Of a stretch of DNA of 64,000 nucleotides, positions 17,301-26,363 are shown in pieces; position 1 is the first letter of the stretch, and every line of letters starts with the position of its first letter. The stretch comes from a gamma proteobacterium NOR5-3 (lineage in GTDB: Bacteria > Pseudomonadota > Gammaproteobacteria > Pseudomonadales > Halieaceae): NCBI GenBank assembly GCA_000158155.1, contig DS999409.1:171257-235256 (forward strand). The letters are read 5' to 3'. The position numbers and the translations under genes are program-made. The notes beneath the pieces are model-generated. The model searched no databases, was not told the DNA's origin, and was given only the letters and a program-made list of their open reading frames with translations.

Positions 17301-20300
17301 GGTGTCTATCCCCCAGGGCCAGACGTCGACGCTGGAATTCCGCCTTACCAACGGCACGGATGCCGCAAGCCGTGCGGTCGATTTCACCGATACGCTGCCG
17401 CCCGGTGTCGTGCTCGACGGCGCCCCGAGCGCCAGCCAGTGCGGCGGCACGGTCACCGGCAGCGATGGTGGCAGCACGGTCACGGTCAGTAGTGCCACGG
17501 TGGGTGGAAGCGATCCACAGTCCTGCACGATCAGCGTGACCGTTCGCGGTGCCCAGGCCGGTGCTTCGGTAAATGGGCCGGGTGAGTTCAGCGCGACAAG
17601 TAATGTCGACGTGAGTACTGCCAACGCCACCCTCAACGTCACCGCGCCCCAGATAAGCCTGAGCAGCACGCCTAATCCGTCCTCCGTGCTGGCCGGAGGG
17701 CAGGTCATCTGGGACCTGAGCGCGGAGAACGTGGGTCAGGAGGATGCCGCCGGCGTCGAGGTCAGTTACGACATCCCCGCCGGCGCGACGTTCGTGGATG
17801 CCAGCCCCGGTTTCGTCCGGTCCGGCGATAGGCTGACATGGACTCTCGGTGCGCTACAGGCGGGCACGGCGTTTTCTCTCTCTGCTACGACGAGGGCACC
17901 TCTGACGCCGACGACCCTGAGCAGCACCACAAGCGCCACAGCAAGCAACGCGGCATCCGCAAGCGTCACCAGCACTGTCGCCGTGACCGGCCAGCCCAAC
18001 TTCGCGGTCGCGATCGTCGACACACCGGATCCCGTTCAGGATGGCAGCAGCCTCGGCTATCTGATCACGGTGACGAACAACGGGCCCGTGCCGGCCTTGG
18101 CGTCAACGCTGGAGGTCCCGGTTTCAGCCAACACCACCTTTGTCAGTGCCTCCTCGGGCGGTACGAACACGAGCGGTACGGTCAGCTGGAACCTCGGGGA
18201 TCTGGGGGCGAGCGCCAGCACATCTGTTTCCCTCACTCTCGATACGGTTACGCCACTGGCGAATGGCACGATCATTAATGCCAGCGCCACGGCCGATGCC
18301 TCCAACCTACCGACGCCCGCGACCGCTAATGCTCAGACTACGGTGCAGTCCGAGCCTGTTCTGGACGTTCGTCTTACCGCGACCCCGGCCATCGTCGAGT
18401 CCGGGCGCGCACTCGAGTACACCGTCGATTACGACAATAACGGCACGGACACAGCCGCCGATACCCGCCTCGAACTGAACTTGCCAAGCGGCTACCAGCT
18501 CAATACCGTCACCGGCGCCAATGCGCAGGTCCAGGGCTCGACCATTGTATGGCCCCTGGGTGACCTGCTTGCGGGCCAGAGCGGTTCCTTCATCATTACG
18601 GGCGTTACCAGCAGCGGTCTTGCGAATAACAGTACCCTCGTGGCGAGCGCCGTGCTGAGTTCGATCACAGCTTGCGGTGCCTCGCCGCAGCCCTGCGCGG
18701 CGTCGGCGCTGGCCAGCACGCGCATCGACAGCGCGCCGGACCTGACGCTCACGATCGACGCTACCGCAAACGTGGGTGCCGGCGACTCCCTGAGCCTGCG
18801 TCTGGACTATCTCAATCAGGGTAATCAGGACAGCACCGGTACAGAGCTCAAGCTGTTCCTGCCGCCAAATACGCAGTTCGTGCGCGCCGACAGCGGCGGC
18901 GTCTGCTTCGGCGGCACGCCTTCGGCATCCCTTCCACCGCTGCCCTGCACCGGGTTCAGCAACGGCTCGCAGTTCATCGTCTGGGACCTCGGCACCGTGG
19001 CAGTGAATAACGGTGGTCGCGCCGGGGCGACCCTTTTCGTGCGGGCGCCGCTCGCCGATGGGACGAGCCTCGTGACCAACGCAGAGCTTAGGAGCACCGC
19101 GCCCGGCGCGCCGCCGGCTATTACGGCCCAGAGCACGACGACGGTTGTGTCCTCGGCGGTGCTGGACCTCAAAGTGCAGGCGCCGCCGCTCGTTTCACCC
19201 GGGACGCAACTGCTCTACGAATTCGATTTCCTGAATATTGGAACGGACATCGCACCGAACGCCGTGCTGGAAACCACACTGCCGGCCAATACGACCTTCG
19301 TGCGCGCAACCGGCAACTTCACCCAGATCGGCAATGCGATTCGCTGGGATCTCGGCGACGTGGGTGCACGCCTCAGTGGGTCCGTGAACCTGCTCGTCGA
19401 TGTGGCGCCCACGCTGGCGAATGGCACCAGTCTCATTAACAATGCCTCGCTGTCCTCGGACACGACGCCTCCCACCAGCGTGCCGACGAGCACACGGGTC
19501 ATAAGTGCGCCGATCCCGACGCTGATCAAGACTTCGCAGCCTCGCGGGCTGATCGCAGCGGGTGGGTCGGTGACCTACACCCTTGCCTACGGTAACGCGG
19601 GTGATGAGGACATGCTCAACGCGCGCCTCGTCGATCACCTTCCGGCCGGCTTTGTGCCGGATCAGATCGGCGGCGGTGGTGTGTTCGATGCCGCGACCGG
19701 CACCGTCACCTGGGATCTCGGTACGCTGGTCGCGGGCTCGCAGGGCGGCACCCACACGGTCACCATCAACGTGCCGACGGGCACGCAGAACGGCACGCGC
19801 ATCGTGAACTCGGCTACGCTGGAGTCCGACAATTCACAACCCGTGGCGGCGCTGGATGGCGTCGACGTTGCCAGTAACCCGCAGCTGACGCTCGACATCG
19901 CCGCGCCGCCGCAGGTCGACGCCGGCGGCGACATCACCTACACGCTGAAGTACGAGAACACCGGCAATGCGGAGGCGTTCAATACCCGGATCGAGTTCAC
20001 CCTGCCGCCGGAGACCACCTACCTGTCGGCCACGGGCACCCACGCGCACGGTACGAACCTGGTCAACTGGCCCCTCGGCAATATTCTGCCCGGCGGGAGC
20101 GGGCAGCTGACCGTCACCGCGCGCGTGAATGCGCCGCTGCGCGACGGTACGAGCCTCTTTGCATCGGGCACCGTTGACGTTCTTAATGGCCGCAGCGCGG
20201 CCGACCTTGCGCTCACCGTGGTGCAAAGTGAACCGGTGCTGAACATCGGCAAGTTCGGTCCGCCGGTCGCGTCGCCGGGTCAGACCCTGGATTACGTGTT

Positions 20301-21822
20301 GCTGTGGTCAAATACTGGCACGGACCGGGCGACAGGCGTCGTCGTCACGGATACGCTGCCGGCGAACACGCAGTTCGCCGCGGCAGGCCAGGGCGGGCAA
20401 GTCAGTGGCAGCACGGTTACCTGGAACCTCGGCGATGTGCCCGCCGGCACCAGCGGCAACCTCGACCTGTCGGTGACTATTGCCGGCGCCCTGCCTAATG
20501 GCACTGTGCTTACCAATACGGCGGAACTGAATTCGAACGAAACACCCACGCGCAGCAGTACTGCAGATACATCCATACTCAGCACGCCGTCCTACAAGGT
20601 TACAACTACCAGCAGCCCGGGTAGTCTCGTGGAGGCCGGGCAGCCGGTCACTCTTACCATCGCCTATCGCAACGACGGCAACGAGGACGGCGTGAATGTG
20701 GTGCTTACTCAGCTGCTGCCCCCGGGCGTTGTCTTCGACTCGGCGACATCGAACGGAGCGACCCCCACGGTCAGCGGCCAAACCATTGACTGGTCTCTAG
20801 GGCCGCTGCCCGCCGGTGCCTCGGGATCGGAGACGGTTGTCTACCGAGTGCCCGTAGTCACGGCCAATGGCACCATCCTGCCGGCCACGACGACCCTGCA
20901 TGGCGATAACGGCTTGGCGGCGTCGGCGCCAAGTCTATTGCGCGTCGATGCCCAGGCGCTGCTCAGCGAATCGACGACACCAAGCACCCGGACCGCCGCA
21001 CCGGGGCAGTCTGTCGACTTCACGGTTAGCTACACGAACAGCGGCAACAGCGCAGGCAGCGGTGTGACGGTGACGACAACGCTACCAAGCGGGCTGACCA
21101 ACGTAGTCCCTCGTGACGGCGGCGTGTACGACCCGAATACCAACACCATCGTCTGGAACCCCGGGAGCGTGCCTCCTGGCGGCGGCGGCAGCCTCGGCTT
21201 TGCAGCGCAGATCAGTACGGCGACGCCGCCGGCGGACGGCAGTGCCCTGCAAGTGCGTTCCGCCCTGTCGTCGACACCGTCGCCGGGCGCACCGCTGGCA
21301 CCGCCCGTCGTGTCGTCGACCACCGTGTCCATCAAGGCTCCTGTCCTCGACATTAACGAGTCGGCGTCGCCGGCCAATCCCATAGCCGGTGACTTTGTCA
21401 CCTACACGATCACCTACACCAATTTGGGAAGCGCGACGGCGACGCAGGTTGTGGTGGAAGACATTTTGGACCCCGACCTGAGCTTCGACAGTGCATCCAA
21501 TGGCGGCAGCTTTGATGCCGCCACGGGCGTGGTGCGCTGGCAGCTGCCGGATCTCGCTCCTGGTGCGAGTGGCCAGTTAACCGTCCGGGCCCGCGTCGCT
21601 AGCACGGTGCCTGACGGTACCGTTATCGAGAACCGCGCCGGCATCGACGCCCTGGAACAGAATCCGGCACCTTTCGCCGCGAGGGACTCCCGCAGCGTGT
21701 CGGGCGCTCCGGCTACCCCGGCCGCCATTCCGGTCAATCCGGCCTGGGCTCTTGGGCTTCTCGTTGCGATCATGCTGTTGGCCGGCGCTGCTGCTGCGCA
21801 AAAGCAACGTCCCCGCATCTGA
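14305..21822 (+). CDS. giant secreted LamG/C-type-lectin/DUF11-repeat protein with C-terminal sorting anchor
   Basis: About 2505 residues. Starting at the ATG at 14305 gives a signal peptide (MLFFSRTAPVAVAALCCAAL); an in-frame ATG at 14233 would add 24 residues and mask it. Domains in order: a LamG-like sandwich (about 30-260, SLWLDADD...GKPTWLENQFRGRPALEF), a beta-rich region, a C-type-lectin-like domain (about 575-725, WNAARAAADARRYF...WIGATD...WDDVPVD), then about 14 DUF11-type Ig-like repeats (about 742-2468). Each repeat has YT(L)xYxNxG, LPxxTxFVxAS and VxWxLGxL motifs. The C-terminus IPVNPAWALGLLVAIMLLAG plus QKQRPRI resembles an exosortase anchor. It is probably a surface adhesin or stalk binding carbohydrate. 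The repeats have diverged from each other, so this is not a recent expansion. Confidence 0.85.
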   Translation: MLFFSRTAPVAVAALCCAALIGLSPHAIGQSSGPGGVGGASLWLDADDRSTLFADVACTRPVTLPGSEVACWADKSGSNANVTLPRGLGKPTWLENQFRGRPALEFKKGERDGLRYPLPTPYTGPYTEFIVFQQQGIPQQYDSFFSSGFGPLPQFHQITFLNNEFRWFNNDGNVAFEPFSNDLRLYTARGDASGTEVFVDGERENTSPITSGRTYGQYRINLNRSGDRENNSKIAEVIVYHRALDDCETEDVNFYLGSKYGRDFFNLKNGDPTIPGSGWSYTAPFDNGINGIAAIDSAACSQPRVIDSALSDIVTLSNPVGFDAGERLLIANNGAGLQTEASDVPSGFDARLVQVWQIDADTAGNGVSADISFDTSNTGGAQGNSIDISNPAQLVLLIGDDPADMAAADRSPIGAVVNGTTVTFPSIPLQPEDGRFFTLAHQLPPGVFVHNAGDVDYSVTALPQVVAPALELNFPNPATQIDEAKVNIAENYQDGADVLGISGQTGTSGTIGPLPGGATLNWSFDAAIGVLSFSGSGIAQDYQQALRDVTFKSTSTNTARRKLTYSVGSGLQFPPTGNFYEFLPDAGINWNAARAAADARRYFGLQGYLATVTSQGESQFILNKLKGKQGWIGATDSQTENEWRWVTGPEGLEDTGKGRLFSQNATPVGGAYVNWQSGQPDGSGDAAYFIGNNSWAGSVPAKWDDVPVDYTTGMQGYVIEYGGLPNDPQLHLADDAFINVLLPAVTLTKTAATATANTVSDLTYTLTFENTGPADARDVRLVDVLPTSPSGATFVSASGGGTESGGRMIWNIGTLAAGASDTRTVTIRTPQTTGTMSNTATLSASDLPGDVQASETVTLVGPSLVVDVGAPAGVTVRSPIIFNVSVNNNGSGAATNSEISFTVSPTGLVFDAGASSAGCAPVSFSDPTIICDTGMIAAAGSATRTLVYTGPAAQQTVRGFAQVSADQLALPLFQSAAVYVTECTQANQACLEKSFSPGTVSIPQGQTSTLEFRLTNGTDAASRAVDFTDTLPPGVVLDGAPSASQCGGTVTGSDGGSTVTVSSATVGGSDPQSCTISVTVRGAQAGASVNGPGEFSATSNVDVSTANATLNVTAPQISLSSTPNPSSVLAGGQVIWDLSAENVGQEDAAGVEVSYDIPAGATFVDASPGFVRSGDRLTWTLGALQAGTAFSLSATTRAPLTPTTLSSTTSATASNAASASVTSTVAVTGQPNFAVAIVDTPDPVQDGSSLGYLITVTNNGPVPALASTLEVPVSANTTFVSASSGGTNTSGTVSWNLGDLGASASTSVSLTLDTVTPLANGTIINASATADASNLPTPATANAQTTVQSEPVLDVRLTATPAIVESGRALEYTVDYDNNGTDTAADTRLELNLPSGYQLNTVTGANAQVQGSTIVWPLGDLLAGQSGSFIITGVTSSGLANNSTLVASAVLSSITACGASPQPCAASALASTRIDSAPDLTLTIDATANVGAGDSLSLRLDYLNQGNQDSTGTELKLFLPPNTQFVRADSGGVCFGGTPSASLPPLPCTGFSNGSQFIVWDLGTVAVNNGGRAGATLFVRAPLADGTSLVTNAELRSTAPGAPPAITAQSTTTVVSSAVLDLKVQAPPLVSPGTQLLYEFDFLNIGTDIAPNAVLETTLPANTTFVRATGNFTQIGNAIRWDLGDVGARLSGSVNLLVDVAPTLANGTSLINNASLSSDTTPPTSVPTSTRVISAPIPTLIKTSQPRGLIAAGGSVTYTLAYGNAGDEDMLNARLVDHLPAGFVPDQIGGGGVFDAATGTVTWDLGTLVAGSQGGTHTVTINVPTGTQNGTRIVNSATLESDNSQPVAALDGVDVASNPQLTLDIAAPPQVDAGGDITYTLKYENTGNAEAFNTRIEFTLPPETTYLSATGTHAHGTNLVNWPLGNILPGGSGQLTVTARVNAPLRDGTSLFASGTVDVLNGRSAADLALTVVQSEPVLNIGKFGPPVASPGQTLDYVLLWSNTGTDRATGVVVTDTLPANTQFAAAGQGGQVSGSTVTWNLGDVPAGTSGNLDLSVTIAGALPNGTVLTNTAELNSNETPTRSSTADTSILSTPSYKVTTTSSPGSLVEAGQPVTLTIAYRNDGNEDGVNVVLTQLLPPGVVFDSATSNGATPTVSGQTIDWSLGPLPAGASGSETVVYRVPVVTANGTILPATTTLHGDNGLAASAPSLLRVDAQALLSESTTPSTRTAAPGQSVDFTVSYTNSGNSAGSGVTVTTTLPSGLTNVVPRDGGVYDPNTNTIVWNPGSVPPGGGGSLGFAAQISTATPPADGSALQVRSALSSTPSPGAPLAPPVVSSTTVSIKAPVLDINESASPANPIAGDFVTYTITYTNLGSATATQVVVEDILDPDLSFDSASNGGSFDAATGVVRWQLPDLAPGASGQLTVRARVASTVPDGTVIENRAGIDALEQNPAPFAARDSRSVSGAPATPAAIPVNPAWALGLLVAIMLLAGAAAAQKQRPRI

Positions 21823-21851
21823 AATCGCCGGCCTGTCTAAGGCGACCCTAA

Positions 21852-21891
21852 GCAGGTCTTCCGTCGGGTCGAACGCCCGGAAGAAACCTGC
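21852..21891 (+). terminator. strong hairpin after the giant gene
   Basis: GCAGGT (21852-21857) and ACCTGC (21886-21891) enclose further pairing TTCCG..GGG / CCCGGAA. A T-run does not follow, so it could be a Rho-dependent or mRNA-stabilising hairpin rather than a classical terminator. It lies 30 bases after the stop codon. Confidence 0.4.
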
Positions 21892-21931
21892 AAGCCTTGC
21901 GATGCTGCGCGTGCAAGTCGCGGTATAAGCT

Positions 21932-22096
21932 GTGCTATTCTTTGAGACCTATCTGGCGGGTTGCCTTGGCATCGTCGTTGCGGCGGCTACGCCGCAGGCG
22001 ATCCCCACCACACCAGAGTGGATGCTGCTTATGCTTGCGATGCTGATGCTGCTTATCGGGGCTGCCAGGTGGCCACCGAGGTCGCGGTTCTCGTGA
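21932..22096 (+). CDS. 54-residue mini-ORF consisting of a hydrophobic leader and an IPTL-CTERM signal
   Basis: A GTG at 21932 opens a 54-codon frame that follows a TAA two codons upstream. It encodes MLFFETYLAGCLGIVVAAAT, then PQA, then IPTTPEWMLLMLAMLMLLIG and a basic end containing RWPPRSR. IPTxxxW plus hydrophobic helix plus Arg-rich tail is the IPTL-CTERM layout, here with almost no protein in front. It may be a genuine tiny exported peptide, or the last surviving piece of a larger deleted gene. No ribosome site is obvious, so it may be untranslated. The dispersed GCGGGGGACACCGGG sequence follows at about 22120. Confidence 0.45.
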   Translation: MLFFETYLAGCLGIVVAAATPQAIPTTPEWMLLMLAMLMLLIGAARWPPRSRFS

Positions 22097-22163
22097 AGAT
22101 GGGGCCCTTGTTCCCTGGCGCGGGGGACACCGGGCCCGATAGGTTTTGAGTCGTGTTTTTGGA

Positions 22164-25100
22164 ATGGGAGCCAGGAAGAGCCCCGATGGGAGCCAGACCA
22201 CACGCGTGATCTTAACTATCTACCGCCGTAACTATCATTCGGGGCTGTTCAGAATAACTCTGGCCAGCCTTTTGTGCGGCCTACCCGGTGCTGGCGCCCT
22301 TGCCCAGACGCTTCCGGGGGAGGGCAACAGCTGCCTGCCAAGCCTGGGCAATGGGAAGATCTGCACCGCAAACGATCTGCGCCTGCAGGCTGAAGTGCTC
22401 ACAGGTCCCGCCAGCTGCGAGCTTGGCGAAACGATCAGCGTCACCTTTAGAACGTCGATCGGATCTACTGCGGCATCAAGAGCAGCGAGCGAGCGCTACA
22501 ACCTGGGTTTCTTCATCGGAGAGAATGGCAGCGCTGCGATCGACCCTGGAGCTGGAGAAACCTGCACCGTTTCCTACCTTACCCCGAACACGGGTATTCC
22601 CGATCTTACCAGCGGCATGGGGCCTTATCGGGAGCTCACAGGAGACCAGTGCGGTGACATCGAGGACGCCGACACAACGCTGCATGACATAACAAGCACG
22701 CGGATCCTTTGCCGTGACAACGACGGCGACGGACGCGTCGACATTTCTACGTCGGTAACCTGGGAGAGTAATAAAAATAAGGCTAGCTGTGCATCGCCGC
22801 CGATCGTTGGGGACTTCGTGCCCGATCAGAGCTCAAAGTGCCTGAGCGAGGTAAATTTTGGACTCGATATCCCGGTCGAGAGCAAGCCGCCCGAAATTAC
22901 TGTGAGCAAGACCGCAATACCCGATGTGATCGAGGCACCGGGCGCGACCGTGACCTACGAGGTGATCGTTACGAACGCTTCGGGCCCCTTTGATACCGTC
23001 GTGCTCAGCTCTGCTCTGGATGACAAATTCGGCGACATCACTGCGCTGCCCGGCAACTGCAACGAACTCCTGGATTCCGACGGAATCGCGCCGGGCAGTG
23101 ATCGACGGTGCCGCTTTGAGGCACCTGTTTCTGGCAGTCCTGGCGATTCGCATACGAATACGGTGACTGTAAGCGGTGCTGACGAAGAGGGCAGCAACGC
23201 ATCCGCATCCGACAGCGCGGTGGTATCGATCATTGCCGGTGCTCCACCAACGGCCTCTATGGCGGTGGTGAAGGGCGTCTCCCCGACGACCCTGCAGGAG
23301 CCCGGTGGTGAGGTGGACTACACCCTGCAAATCACCAACACGGGCGAGGACACGCTGACCCTGACAGCCCTCAACGATAGCCTGCTGGGCGGCTCTGCAA
23401 ACGGGGTGGGAAGCTGCAGGCTGCCTCAGACGATACGGCCCGGCGCGGCTTACGGCTGCTCGTACCCTTTTGCCATTGCGGGAGAGGCGGGCGAGGTGAT
23501 TGTGAACACGGTCACGGCGACCGCGCAGCCGAGCGCCGCGCCGGGCAATACTCTCGTCGAATCAGACAGCGCTGAAGTTGAGATCCTGGATGTCCCCGCG
23601 CTCATCTCAATCCTGAAAACGCCTGTGCCCCAGGAGATTCCAGATCCGGGCGCCGGCAATAGCACACCGATCTCTTATCAGCTGACAGTTTTCAATCGCT
23701 CGCAGACCGACACGGTTACGATCAACTCCCTGACGGACGTCCAGCAGGAGGGCATCAACCCCCCGTCCGCACCCGTTGACGTGCTGAGCCTGCCAGCCGT
23801 GCCCGGCCGACCAGCCTGCGCTCTGCCGCAGACTCTCACAACGGGGTTCGGTCGGGCCTATGCGTGTTGGTTCCAGCGCTCCATTGAGGGCGATAACGTC
23901 GACGAGGGCGATGTCGTGTCGAACACGGTGCGCGCTTTAGGCGTCGATGACGACGGCGGAGTCGTCGAGGCGTCCGGCGGCGGCAACGTGACGATCGTAG
24001 CCGCACCGGTGGGGAATCTCGAAGTCGTCAAAACCGCATCGCCGACTACCGTTACACCGCAGGCCAACGAAGTCACCTACACGGTGCAGGTCTCCAATAC
24101 GGGCGCGGTGCCCGTGACCCTCAATACCCTGCTCGACAATGTAGACGGCGGCGGCGATGTTGATATCACTAACAGCGCCAACGTGGTCTCCACGACCTGC
24201 GTCGTACCGCAAACGCTGGACATCGGCAGGGCCTACAGCTGTACCTTCGTGCAGGGAGCCACGGGGAATCCAGGCGATACGGTCACCGATGTGATCACGG
24301 CTGCGGGCGATGACGACTTCGGCAACGCGCTGTCTGAGACCGCTTCAGCGGCCGTTTCGATCGTGGCGCCGCCTCCGGGCACCATAAAGGCGACGAAAGA
24401 GGCGAATCCCTCGTCCGTGCTCTCGGGTGATCCGGTCACCTACAGCCTGTCCGTTACGAACACGGGGGACGTGGACGTAGCGATCACATCCCTGACGGAT
24501 AGCATTGCCGGCGGGCCATCGATAGACGTGACAACCGTAGCCGCGCCTATCACGGCAACGACCTGCTCCGTCCCTACGGTTCCGGCGACGCTGGCACCCG
24601 GTGACCGCTATGACTGCGAATTCACGGCAACGGTAACGGGCGGTGTGGGCGTTGTACCCGATGTGATCACCGCCTCGGGCGACGACGAATACGGTAATGC
24701 GGTCAGCGATGACGCCGACGCGATTGTATTCATCCGCGGTGGAGGCACCCAGCCACCCGGTGCTATCAGCGTTACAAAGTCGGCTGCCCCGACGACCGTG
24801 ACCCCCGAGAACAACACCGTCGCGTATACCGTATCGGTCGCCAACACCGGTCCTCTCGAGGTCACGATCAACTCCCTCACGGACAGCATCGCCGGAGGGC
24901 CGTCCTTCGACATCACGGATGCGAATAACGTGGCGAGCACCACCTGCGCCGTGCCGCAAACAATACCGGTCAGTGGAGCGTATACCTGTACCTTCACCCA
25001 GGCCGTGACGGGTAACCCGGGCACCAGCGTCCCCGACGAGGTGACGGCCCAGGGCACGGACACCTCAAACAACGCCTTGTCGGCCAGCGACAGGGTCAGC

Positions 25101-26318
25101 GTGTCCATCGTGGCGCCGCCTCCGGGTACTATTCAGGTGGTAAAGACGGCGGCTCCGACCTCCGTAGCGCCACCGCAGGGGGACGTGACCTACTCCCTTA
25201 GCGTCACCAACACCGGAGACCGTGCAGTCACGATCAATACCTTGGTGGATTCTGTCGGTGGGGGCGCTGCCGTCGACATCACGGACCCGGCCGCTGTGGT
25301 GAGCACGACCTGCGCCACACCACAGGCTCTCGCTGCCGGTGCATCCTACGCCTGCGCATTCGTTATGACCGTGTCGGGGGACGATGGCGATGTAATTTCA
25401 GATGAGGTCACAGCCACCGGTGTCGATGCCTACAGTAACCCTGTCGCGGACTCCGACACAGCAGCCGTGACGCTCTCCAGGGTGCCAATCGGCAGTGTCA
25501 GCGTGACCAAAACGGCCCAGCCTTCGGTCGTCACCCCTGAGGCGAACGAGGTTACCTTTACCGTAGAGGTGCTGAATACGAGCACCGTCGATGTGACGGT
25601 CGACAGCCTCACGGATAGCATCGAGGGCGGAGCTCCCTTCGACATCACCGACACAAGTGCCGTGGTGAGCACAACCTGCTCCGTGCCCCAGACCCTGGGG
25701 TCGGGAGAGTCCTATCCCTGCGCCTTTATACAGCCAGTAAACGGTGATCCCGGCGAGGGCATTACGGATATCGTGACCGCCGCGGGCCAGGACGAACTCT
25801 CTAACCCGGTTGCAGGAGATGCAGAGGCGACGGTGTCTATTGTGGATTCGGAGTTGGACATCAGCGTAGTGAAAACCGCCAGTCCGAACTTTGCGGCGCC
25901 GGGTACGCCAATCAGCTTCCTTGTTGCGGTGACCAACACGGGTTCCCAACCGCTGTTTCTGGGTGAGCTCGACGACTCGGAGTTTGGCGATCTCAGCGGC
26001 CAGGGAACCTGCTCCATTCCCCAACGTCTGGCCATCGACGAAACCTACACCTGTACCTTCGACGCTGTTGTGAACGGCGGTGGGGTGGGTGTGCATGTGA
26101 ATACGGTGACCGCGACCGGCAGCCAGATCTTGCGGATCGCGGTGCCGGGCGGGGCCACCTCGGCAAGCGATTCGGACAGCGCCTACGTGGTGACCCTCGC
26201 TCTGCCGGGACTTGACGATATTCAGGAAGTGCCCATTTCCGTCTGGGCCGTCATGCTCTCGGGCCTTGGGGTCTGCGTGCTCGTGCTGCGGAGCCGGCGA
26301 CGCCGCCCTGCAGCCTGA
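22164..26318 (+). CDS. secreted repeat protein (nine DUF11-like domains with Cys pairs) with C-terminal anchor
   Basis: About 1384 residues from the ATG at 22164; in-frame alternatives are TTG 22146 and GTG 22206. The hydrophobic leader (RITLASLLCGLPGAGALAQ) is present in all. A Cys-rich N-terminal domain of about 210 residues includes CRDNDGDGRVD, a calcium-loop-like motif. Then come nine repeats of about 120 residues. Typical repeats read 'VTKTAxPTxVxPExNxVTYTVxVxNTG', 'DITD...VVSTTCxVPQTL' and 'YxCxFxQxVxGxPGxxVxDxVTAxGxD'. Each has a Cys pair flanking the second half, which distinguishes them from the DUF11 repeats of the 14-kb gene. The C-terminus VPISVWAVMLSGLGVCVLVL followed by RSRRRR is an IPTL-CTERM-like sorting signal. 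It is probably a disulfide-stabilised surface stalk. Confidence 0.83.
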   Translation: MGARKSPDGSQTTRVILTIYRRNYHSGLFRITLASLLCGLPGAGALAQTLPGEGNSCLPSLGNGKICTANDLRLQAEVLTGPASCELGETISVTFRTSIGSTAASRAASERYNLGFFIGENGSAAIDPGAGETCTVSYLTPNTGIPDLTSGMGPYRELTGDQCGDIEDADTTLHDITSTRILCRDNDGDGRVDISTSVTWESNKNKASCASPPIVGDFVPDQSSKCLSEVNFGLDIPVESKPPEITVSKTAIPDVIEAPGATVTYEVIVTNASGPFDTVVLSSALDDKFGDITALPGNCNELLDSDGIAPGSDRRCRFEAPVSGSPGDSHTNTVTVSGADEEGSNASASDSAVVSIIAGAPPTASMAVVKGVSPTTLQEPGGEVDYTLQITNTGEDTLTLTALNDSLLGGSANGVGSCRLPQTIRPGAAYGCSYPFAIAGEAGEVIVNTVTATAQPSAAPGNTLVESDSAEVEILDVPALISILKTPVPQEIPDPGAGNSTPISYQLTVFNRSQTDTVTINSLTDVQQEGINPPSAPVDVLSLPAVPGRPACALPQTLTTGFGRAYACWFQRSIEGDNVDEGDVVSNTVRALGVDDDGGVVEASGGGNVTIVAAPVGNLEVVKTASPTTVTPQANEVTYTVQVSNTGAVPVTLNTLLDNVDGGGDVDITNSANVVSTTCVVPQTLDIGRAYSCTFVQGATGNPGDTVTDVITAAGDDDFGNALSETASAAVSIVAPPPGTIKATKEANPSSVLSGDPVTYSLSVTNTGDVDVAITSLTDSIAGGPSIDVTTVAAPITATTCSVPTVPATLAPGDRYDCEFTATVTGGVGVVPDVITASGDDEYGNAVSDDADAIVFIRGGGTQPPGAISVTKSAAPTTVTPENNTVAYTVSVANTGPLEVTINSLTDSIAGGPSFDITDANNVASTTCAVPQTIPVSGAYTCTFTQAVTGNPGTSVPDEVTAQGTDTSNNALSASDRVSVSIVAPPPGTIQVVKTAAPTSVAPPQGDVTYSLSVTNTGDRAVTINTLVDSVGGGAAVDITDPAAVVSTTCATPQALAAGASYACAFVMTVSGDDGDVISDEVTATGVDAYSNPVADSDTAAVTLSRVPIGSVSVTKTAQPSVVTPEANEVTFTVEVLNTSTVDVTVDSLTDSIEGGAPFDITDTSAVVSTTCSVPQTLGSGESYPCAFIQPVNGDPGEGITDIVTAAGQDELSNPVAGDAEATVSIVDSELDISVVKTASPNFAAPGTPISFLVAVTNTGSQPLFLGELDDSEFGDLSGQGTCSIPQRLAIDETYTCTFDAVVNGGGVGVHVNTVTATGSQILRIAVPGGATSASDSDSAYVVTLALPGLDDIQEVPISVWAVMLSGLGVCVLVLRSRRRRPAA

Positions 26319-26363
26319 CGCATTGAGGCATCAAAGATCTCTGCGGGAAAGGGTACTGACAAG

